Assembly (NCBI GenBank): GCA_949292245.1 | Contig: CASEYV010000014.1 | Coordinates: 1 to 32,312, forward strand | Origin: an uncultured bacterium | Lineage (GTDB): Bacteria; Bacillota_I; Bacilli_A; RF39; UBA660 | Length of the DNA: 32,312 nt | Reading direction: 5' to 3' | Part shown: in pieces, positions 23,998 to 32,312 of the stretch | Layout: every line of letters begins with the position of its first letter | Numbering within the stretch: the stretch's first letter is position 1 | Program-made: the position numbers and the translations under genes | Notes under the pieces: model-generated | Database searches by the model: none | What the model saw: the letters and a program-made list of their open reading frames with translations, nothing else | Told to the model about the DNA's origin: nothing

Positions 23998-24102
23998 ATG
24001 AACAACTTACAAATTTTTAAAAATGAAGAATTTGGAGAAATTTATCAGAGAGGTGGTTTAAATGCAATGGCTTACATTAGAGGAAGTAAAACAAAGATTT
24101 AA
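23998..24102 (+). pseudogene. Antirepressor N-terminal remnant
   Basis: A 34-residue frame whose start, MNNLQIFKNEEFGEI, is the common N-terminus of BRO-N phage antirepressors. After about 17 residues homology stops and the frame runs through the ribosome binding site and first codons of the next gene. An AAAGGAGAG site precedes it. It is probably what remains after deletion of an antirepressor gene, although it could still be translated as a leader peptide. Confidence 0.55.
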
Positions 24103-24346
24103 AGTCAAGGACAACAGAACAATAACAGTAAAATTTGCAAAACAAGGACTTAAATTTATCAAAATAGGTAAACAATATAGATTTGACTTAAAAGACATAG
24201 AAGAATTTGAACAAAGACTAAAAAATGAGCAACAAGAAAAAATAATTCAGATTTATCCAATTAAAAAGAAAAACAAATGTAAAACAATAAATGTTGATTA
24301 TGAAAAAAGAAAAATAAATTTAACCCAAAATAGAGTTGTAATTTAA
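24062..24346 (+). CDS. Excisionase/HTH_17-like DNA-binding protein
   Basis: A 94-residue protein: WLTLEEVKQRFKVKDNRTITVKFAKQGLKFIKIGKQYRFDLKDIEEF is a MerR/excisionase-like winged helix (LTLEEV...G...IGKQYRF). A basic C-terminal half follows. It may direct excision with the integrase or act as a regulator. GAGAGGTGG precedes the ATG. It starts inside the antirepressor remnant in another frame. Confidence 0.72.
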   Translation: MQWLTLEEVKQRFKVKDNRTITVKFAKQGLKFIKIGKQYRFDLKDIEEFEQRLKNEQQEKIIQIYPIKKKNKCKTINVDYEKRKINLTQNRVVI

Positions 24347-24357
24347 GGAGGAAACAA

Positions 24358-24525
24358 ATGAAAACATTATTATTAAAGTTATTGTTAATAACAATAGCAA
24401 TAATATTTATATTAGGAAGTATAGCTATAGCAGAATTTTTAACTACAGTTATTACCGTTAATGCTGTAATGTCTACAGTATATGTAGCATTAGTATTAGG
24501 ATTTATATATTTATTAAAAAATTAG
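24358..24525 (+). CDS. Small membrane protein, two helices
   Basis: A 55-residue protein with two hydrophobic helices (about 4-26 and 34-52), short charged ends and no other motif. A perfect AAGGAGG site lies 6 bases before the ATG. It sits in the early operon. Possible roles such as superinfection exclusion are not supported by sequence. Confidence 0.7.
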   Translation: MKTLLLKLLLITIAIIFILGSIAIAEFLTTVITVNAVMSTVYVALVLGFIYLLKN

Positions 24526-24541
24526 AAGGGAGTGAAATTGT

Positions 24542-24727
24542 ATGGAAACAAAAAAGCAATTACGAGAAGAAGCAGAAAATGCAGAACTAAGAGCAGTTAC
24601 ACATTTTAGAAAATTAAATCAAATAGAATTAATACTAAACAATGCAGATAAAACGCATGAAATGTATTACGAGACTGTAGAAAAAATAAGAAAAGTTATC
24701 TTCCCAAACGCCAATTTAAAAAGATAA
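24542..24727 (+). CDS. Small early helical protein
   Basis: A 61-residue, charged, helical protein (METKKQLREEAENAELRAVTHFRK...) preceded by an AAGGGAGTG site. It resembles no family I recognise. Early operon member; the stem-loop at 24755 follows its stop. Confidence 0.6.
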   Translation: METKKQLREEAENAELRAVTHFRKLNQIELILNNADKTHEMYYETVEKIRKVIFPNANLKR

Positions 24728-24754
24728 CTTAAATAAACACATATATAAACATAT

Positions 24755-24793
24755 GATTTCTACTTAATTATATCAAAAATAAAAGTAGAAATC
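24755..24793. repeat. 11-base-pair stem-loop between small early genes
   Basis: GATTTCTACTT at 24755-24765 is the perfect reverse complement of 24783-24793, with a 17-base loop. No T-run follows on the plus strand, so it is not a plus-strand terminator. It ends just before the ribosome binding site of the next small gene and may affect processing or initiation. Confidence 0.6.
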
Positions 24794-24806
24794 AAGAGGG
24801 AGTTTT

Positions 24807-24902
24807 ATGGAAGAAGATGAGGGCGATATATTCGCAATAATTAAAGAAGAATGCGACTTAGATGACGCATGGTTAAAGGAGAAACAATATGGAGAAAATT
24901 AA
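24807..24902 (+). CDS. Tiny acidic early ORF
   Basis: A 31-residue acidic peptide (MEEDEGDIFAIIKEECDLDD...) with a GAGGGAG site in front. Overlaps the next gene's start by 14 bases. No family known. Confidence 0.45.
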   Translation: MEEDEGDIFAIIKEECDLDDAWLKEKQYGEN

Positions 24903-25098
24903 AGAATATCTTGAAAGAAATTCAAAAACAATAACAGAAATAATAGAAGACCCTGATACATACAAATTAGAAGACATTTCAGAGTTAACAAAATTAAATT
25001 GCCAAATTGCAGAAACATTACTAAAGATTGAAGGTGGTAAAAGTGGAACTGTACGAACATCAAAAACAAGTTCTAGAAAAAATAAAAAACAAGAATAG
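24889..25098 (+). CDS. Small early protein upstream of the helicase
   Basis: A 69-residue protein (MEKIKEYLERNSKTITEIIE...) with an AAAGGAGAAA site. It has a helical N-terminal half and a basic, Ser/Lys-rich tail. The helicase gene begins inside it at GTG 25043 in another frame. It has no motif I recognise; the proximity suggests a DNA replication accessory role, but that is weak. Confidence 0.6.
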   Translation: MEKIKEYLERNSKTITEIIEDPDTYKLEDISELTKLNCQIAETLLKIEGGKSGTVRTSKTSSRKNKKQE

Positions 25099-26283
25099 AT
25101 GTGCATTATATTTAGACATGGGATTACGGGAAAACATTTGTAGCTTCAGAAAAAATGAAACAACTAAATGAAAATATAAATGTTATTGTATGTCCTAAAT
25201 CTGTGGTAGATACATGGGAAATACATATAAAACTATATTATCCAGAATACCAAGTTTTTAAATACAATTTACCAAAGGATTTTACATTAAAAACAGTAAT
25301 AATAATAAATTATGACTTAATTTGGAGAAAAGAAGAATTTTTAAATTTAAAAAATTATACCTTAATTTTAGATGAATCTCAATTCATAAAAAACACAACA
25401 GCTACAAGGACAAAATTTATTATGAAATTGCAGTTTAAAAATTTAATTCTATGTAGTGGAACTCCAACAGGAGGAAAATACGAAGAATTATTAACGCAAT
25501 GTAAGTTATTAGGGTGGAATATAACAAAAAAATCTTTTTGGAATATGTATGTAAACTACATTTTAATAAATATGGGAGGATTTAAAATATCTAAAATATT
25601 AGGGTATAAAAATGTAGAACATCTAAGACATAGATTAACAGAATATGGAGCAGTGTTTATGAAAACAGAAGAAGCAATGAATCTTCCAGAACAAATGGAT
25701 AATATTATACATATTTGCAATACAAAAGAGTATGAAAATTTTAGAAAGAACAGAATTGTTAATTTAAAAGACAAAACATTAGTTGGGGATACATCACTTT
25801 CTAGAATGCTATATTTAAGACAATTAGCAAGCCAGTACAATAAAAATAAATTAGAAGCATTAAAAGATATTACGGAATCAACAACAGATAGATTAATTAT
25901 ATTTTACAACTATAATGAAGAAAAAAAACAAATATTAAGTGTTTTAGATAAACCAGTTAGTCTTTTAAGTGGAGAAATAAAAGAACTAACACATTATGAA
26001 ACTAAAGATAATTCTGTAACATTAGTTCAGTATCAAGCAGGAGCTACAGGAGTAAATCTACAGAAAGCAAATAAAATAATATATTATAGTTTACCACTTA
26101 GTTCAGAATTGTTTGAACAATCAAAAAAACGTATACATAGAATACGGACAAAAAAATACATGTTTTTACTATTATTTAATAACAGAAAAATCGATTGAAG
26201 AAAATATATTTGAGACATTAAAACAAAGAAAAGATTATACAGAAAAATTATTTGAAGAAGATATTATGAAAGGAGAAATATAA
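25043..26283 (+). CDS. SNF2-like DEAD/DEAH-box helicase, read through two CGG +1 frameshifts
   Basis: A 412-residue helicase when read with C-skips at CGG 25127 and CGG 26145. It starts at GTG 25043 after AAGGTGG: MELYEHQKQVLEKIKNKN. Motif I is LDMGLGKT (G29, K30, T31), motif II LILDESQFIKN (D110, E111), motif III SGTPTGG, motif VI HRIGQ at about 366-369. Both shifts fall in the conserved Gly of motif I and motif VI, and the protein runs on smoothly to the stop at 26281 (CFYYYLITEKSIEENIFETL). Zero-frame reading stops at 25169. Phage SNF2-type helicases of about this size sit in replication modules. Confidence 0.8.
25127..25129 (+). other. CGG +1 recoding site 1 in the helicase
   Basis: Zero-frame TTA CGG GAA AAC; the protein continues as TTA (C) GGG AAA ACA = L-G-K-T of Walker A. 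Confidence 0.8.
26145..26147 (+). other. CGG +1 recoding site 2 in the helicase
   Basis: In frame after site 1: ATA CGG ACA; the protein continues as ATA (C) GGA CAA = I-G-Q of motif VI. Confidence 0.8.
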
Positions 26284-26284
26284 A

Positions 26285-26638
26285 ATGTCAAGTTTAGAAA
26301 AATTAGATTTTAATTCAGAATTATTAAAACCAATGAAAGAACAATTAGAAATTATAATTAATAGGTTAATGAGTGTGTGTATTAATACTAACAAAGAAGC
26401 AGAGATATCATTAAAAATTAATTTAGATGCTTGTAAAAAAGGAGAATATGATAAAGGAAAGTTAGTTAAGGAATGGACAGAACCAAAGTTAGAATATCAA
26501 ATATCAGAAAAAATAAAAGAAGTAAAAAATACAAACAAAGGATTACTAGGAATTGACTATGAATTAAAAGTAAACAAAGAAGACAATAATGTATATGTGC
26601 AAAAAATTAATGAACAAATGAGTATTTTGGAGGATTAA
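26285..26638 (+). CDS. Hypothetical early protein
   Basis: A 117-residue, charged protein (MSSLEKLDFNSELLKPMKEQ...). It starts one base after the helicase stop; an AAAGGAG site is in place. The next gene follows directly after its stop. No motif seen. It lies between the helicase and a nuclease, so a role in replication or recombination is plausible. Confidence 0.65.
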   Translation: MSSLEKLDFNSELLKPMKEQLEIIINRLMSVCINTNKEAEISLKINLDACKKGEYDKGKLVKEWTEPKLEYQISEKIKEVKNTNKGLLGIDYELKVNKEDNNVYVQKINEQMSILED

Positions 26639-27667
<1,029 letters not shown>

Positions 27668-27670
27668 ATT

Positions 27671-28393
27671 ATGTTACCAGAAAATAAAAAAAGAGATGTT
27701 CAAACATCTAAAAAAGTAAAATTATATTTATATGGAAGTCCAATGTCAGGAAAAACAACATTTGCAAGTGGTTTTCCAGAACCATTAATATTAAATACAG
27801 ATGGAAATATACAGTATGTAGACAGCCCATATATTGCAATAAGAGATCAAATAAAAATGAATGGAAGAATAAAAGAAACAAAATTTGCATGGACTATATT
27901 TAAAGAAGCAGTGGACGAAATAGTGGGAGGACAACATACATTTAAAACAATAGTTATTGACTTGATAGAAGATGTATATGAAGCTTGTAGAGTATACATG
28001 TATGACAAATTAGGAATAGAACATGAATCTGATGCAGGTTATGGAAAAGGTTATGACATGATAAAAACCGAATTTTTAACAACAATGAAAAGAATTATAA
28101 ATAGTGACTATAACATTATATTGTTAAGCCACGATAAAACTGAAGAAGTTAAATTAAGAAATGGTACAACATTAACAAGTTTTACAGTAAATTTACAAGA
28201 AAAGATAGCAAAAAAATTAGCTGGAATGGTAGATATAACAGCAAGAATTGTTCAGGACAATGATAATAATAGATTTATAGATTTTACTTATAATGACGAT
28301 GTATTTGGTGGAAATAGAATAGGATTAAAACAAACAAAAATACCATTAAAAGTAGATGAATTTAAAAAAATATTTGTAGGAGGTAATAAATAA
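27671..28393 (+). CDS. RecA-like ATPase (AAA_24, Sak4-type recombinase)
   Basis: A 240-residue ATPase. Walker A is YGSPMSGKTTFA (about 22-29), Walker B TIVIDLIED (about 96-104), and a conserved ILLSHDKTEEV sensor-like segment follows. The length and the neighbours (VRR-NUC, Cas4-like, DUF669) match the Sak4 single-strand annealing recombinases of phages. A GGGAGG site lies 8 bases before the ATG. The stop overlaps the next start by one base. Likely works with the ssDNA-binding protein next to it. Confidence 0.8.
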   Translation: MLPENKKRDVQTSKKVKLYLYGSPMSGKTTFASGFPEPLILNTDGNIQYVDSPYIAIRDQIKMNGRIKETKFAWTIFKEAVDEIVGGQHTFKTIVIDLIEDVYEACRVYMYDKLGIEHESDAGYGKGYDMIKTEFLTTMKRIINSDYNIILLSHDKTEEVKLRNGTTLTSFTVNLQEKIAKKLAGMVDITARIVQDNDNNRFIDFTYNDDVFGGNRIGLKQTKIPLKVDEFKKIFVGGNK

Positions 28394-28890
28394 TGGCAGT
28401 TGATTGGGAAGAATTTGATAAAGATGTAGATATTGAAAATTTAGAGAAAGATGTAGAAGAAGCTTCTTCTAGAGAATTTGAAGATTATCCAGATGTTCCT
28501 TATGGAAAATATGAAGTAAAAATAACAAAACTAGAATTAACAAAAAGTAAAAAAGGAGACCCAATGCTTTCTGTGTGGTTCCAAATAATAAACGGAGAGC
28601 AAAAAGACAGATTAGTTTTTATGAATCAAATACTGTTGCAAGGATTTCAAATTCATACTGCGAATGAATTTTTAAGAAGTCTAAAAACAGACGAGATAGT
28701 AGAGTTTAAAGGATATGCAAAATACAATATCTTGATATTAAACATATACGAAAAAATAGTTGATAATGAATATGAATTAGATTATCAAGAAAATAAAAAA
28801 GGTTACAAAACATTTAAAATCTTACAAAAATTTGAAAATACGGAAAATAGTAATAATTCGGATTTTGAAACTGAAGACTTAGGTTGGTAA
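28393..28890 (+). CDS. DUF669 single-stranded-DNA-binding-like protein
   Basis: A 165-residue protein of the DUF669 family: VPYGKYEVKITKLELTKSKKGDPMLSVWFQIINGEQKDRLVF is the OB-like core, and the C-terminal tail is acidic and ends in DFETEDLGW, like the acidic tip of SSBs that contacts partner proteins. It lies between the Sak4-like ATPase and the primase. Expected to coat single-stranded phage DNA in replication or recombination. Confidence 0.82.
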   Translation: MAVDWEEFDKDVDIENLEKDVEEASSREFEDYPDVPYGKYEVKITKLELTKSKKGDPMLSVWFQIINGEQKDRLVFMNQILLQGFQIHTANEFLRSLKTDEIVEFKGYAKYNILILNIYEKIVDNEYELDYQENKKGYKTFKILQKFENTENSNNSDFETEDLGW

Positions 28891-28895
28891 TAATG

Positions 28896-31252
<2,357 letters not shown>

Positions 31253-31271
31253 CAATAAAAATGGAGGGAAT

Positions 31272-31559
31272 ATGATAGAAATTTCAAAAAATATTTCAGT
31301 AGATGGATTTGAAACAAAAGAAGAATTTGAAAAATGGCTGAAAGAACAGGAAAAAGTAGGATCAAATAAAAATGTATTAAAGATGTTTAAATGGTTCTTA
31401 ATAAAAATAGAAAAGGCAGATAAAAATATGCCTGCTAATTTGAAAGATTGTGATTTATTAGATAAATATGCAAATAAAGTAATTGAAAGAAAATTAATGG
31501 ATATCGAAAATGTTTGTAAATATGTAAAACAAGCAGTGGAAAATCAGAATGGGATTTAA
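31272..31559 (+). CDS. Hypothetical early protein
   Basis: A 95-residue protein (MIEISKNISVDGFETKEEFEKW...), charged and helical, with a GGAGGG site 6 bases upstream. First gene after the candidate origin. Resembles no family I recognise. Confidence 0.65.
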   Translation: MIEISKNISVDGFETKEEFEKWLKEQEKVGSNKNVLKMFKWFLIKIEKADKNMPANLKDCDLLDKYANKVIERKLMDIENVCKYVKQAVENQNGI

Positions 31560-31590
31560 TAAAAGATTTAAACAAAGGAGGTACAAAATC

Positions 31591-32055
31591 ATGAGTGATT
31601 TAGATAATGAAGAACTAATAGCAACAAGAAAACTGAATGGACTAGATGATGGATTGTATGAAAGCGACAAAAATGTCGCAAATGATAAAGACTATACATT
31701 AGCATACTTAAAAGGCTATGCTGATGCTGAAGAAAAGTATAGAGCCAGAATAAAAGAATTAGAAGAACATCAAAAGATTAATGGAGAATTAAAAGAAAAA
31801 ATAAAAGAATTAGATAAAAAGATTGAAAAAGAAAAGAAATTAACAAGACTAGCACAGACATTAACAGATGAAAGTATTAAAGAAGCATTAATAGAATTTG
31901 AGAAAGATTATATTTCAAAACAAAAAGTAAAAGACAAGATAGAAAATATATTTACAGTTTTATATGAAGATTATGAAAACGATTATGAAGATATACAAGA
32001 TGTTATAAGCGAAATTCATAGAAAATTAAAGAAAGAATTATTAGAGGAGAAATAA
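31591..32055 (+). CDS. Coiled-coil early protein
   Basis: A 154-residue protein. AAAGGAGGT at 31575-31583 selects ATG 31591 (MSDLDNEELIATRKLNG); an in-frame ATG at 31549 overlaps the previous gene and has no site. The start (NEELIATRKLNGLDDGLYE) is common in small phage proteins. Residues about 50-100 form a coiled coil. Function unknown. Confidence 0.7.
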   Translation: MSDLDNEELIATRKLNGLDDGLYESDKNVANDKDYTLAYLKGYADAEEKYRARIKELEEHQKINGELKEKIKELDKKIEKEKKLTRLAQTLTDESIKEALIEFEKDYISKQKVKDKIENIFTVLYEDYENDYEDIQDVISEIHRKLKKELLEEK

Positions 32056-32056
32056 C

Positions 32057-32284
32057 ATGAAAAAAGAGTATTCAATCTACAAAGGAGAAAAAGAAATATT
32101 TGTAGGAACAATCGAAGAAGTAATGAAACATTTTGGAGTAAAAAAAGAAACAGTTTACTTCTGGGCTTCTCCTGCAAATATAAAAAGAGCCGATACAGGA
32201 AACAGACCAGGACGAAAACCAAGAATAAAAGAAAGATCTGGTGTAAAGGTAGCAATTAGACTATGGGAGGAGGACAAGCAATGA
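32057..32284 (+). CDS. Small HTH-like phage protein
   Basis: A 75-residue protein: YSIYKGEKEIFVGTIEEVMKHFGVKKETVYFWASPANIKRA resembles a widely found small phage protein with a short helix-turn-helix (IEEVMKHFGVKKETVYFW) that may bind DNA. The tail is basic. GAGGAG before the start; the next gene starts 4 bases before its stop (ATGA). Confidence 0.7.
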   Translation: MKKEYSIYKGEKEIFVGTIEEVMKHFGVKKETVYFWASPANIKRADTGNRPGRKPRIKERSGVKVAIRLWEEDKQ

Positions 32285-32312
32285 CAGATTATGAACACAT
32301 AATAATAAGTGC
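32281..32312 (+). CDS. Start of a gene cut by the window edge
   Basis: ATG 32281 with GGAGGAGG in front; only 10 codons are visible (MTDYEHIIIS...). Nothing can be said about its product. Confidence 0.5.
   Translation, partial: MTDYEHIIIS

Noticed and set aside
24755..24793. Plus-strand intrinsic terminator in the early operon
   Set aside because: Good stem but no following T-run, and early genes continue directly after it.

Overview
The window is one continuous piece of a temperate, tailed (siphovirus-type) phage genome from a very AT-rich Gram-positive host, most likely a low-GC Bacillota/Clostridia. This rests on the codon use (AGA for Arg, NNA/NNT endings), the strong AGGAGG-type ribosome binding sites, the SPP1/A118-like head-tail gene order, an XhlA/holin/amidase lysis set and a LexA-type CI repressor. 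I see no chromosomal genes.

Layout. 1-8328: end of the large terminase, portal, minor head protein fused to an ADP-ribosyltransferase-like domain, a promoter/terminator-bounded PH-domain cargo gene, a complete tRNA-Trp, scaffold, major capsid, connectors and major tail protein. 8382-18384: tail assembly chaperones with a probable +1 frameshift, a Com-like zinc protein, tape measure, distal tail proteins, an S74-type self-cleaving tail protein, baseplate and fibre proteins. 18386-19978: lysis. 19988-21503: DUF433/DUF5615 toxin-antitoxin-like cargo and a small ORF. 21495-23594 (minus): integrase and repressor. 23610-24000: divergent promoters with repeated operators. 23747-32312: Cro-like and excisionase-like genes, small early ORFs, helicase, two PD-(D/E)XK nucleases, a RecA-like ATPase, a DUF669 ssDNA-binding protein, primase-helicase, an iteron-rich candidate origin, and small late-early genes.

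Main discovery. Four important genes look broken: the S74 tail protein, the SNF2-like helicase, the Cas4/RecB-like nuclease and the primase-helicase. They carry six apparent frameshifts, and all six are the same event: an in-frame CGG codon, after which the conserved protein continues in the +1 frame as if the C were skipped and the following GGN read as glycine. I scanned the window for CGG on the coding strand of every gene. These six are the only in-frame CGG codons I found, so no CGG is used here as a plain Arg codon, while CGA, CGC and CGT are. This looks like systematic +1 recoding at CGG (C-skipping or CGGN quadruplet decoding), comparable in form to the AGG/CCC frameshifts described in Perkinsus mitochondrial cox1. 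I know of no described bacterial or phage equivalent. Artefact is not excluded, but all six insertions sit exactly at a codon boundary before a conserved Gly codon, which argues for a translational cause.

How it fits together: the repressor and integrase keep lysogeny. On induction the PR promoter at 23675 drives the early genes and replication starts near the primase gene. Late genes build an SPP1-like particle. Because the lysis genes run straight into the integrase, the contig is probably an excised, circular or virion genome rather than an integrated prophage.
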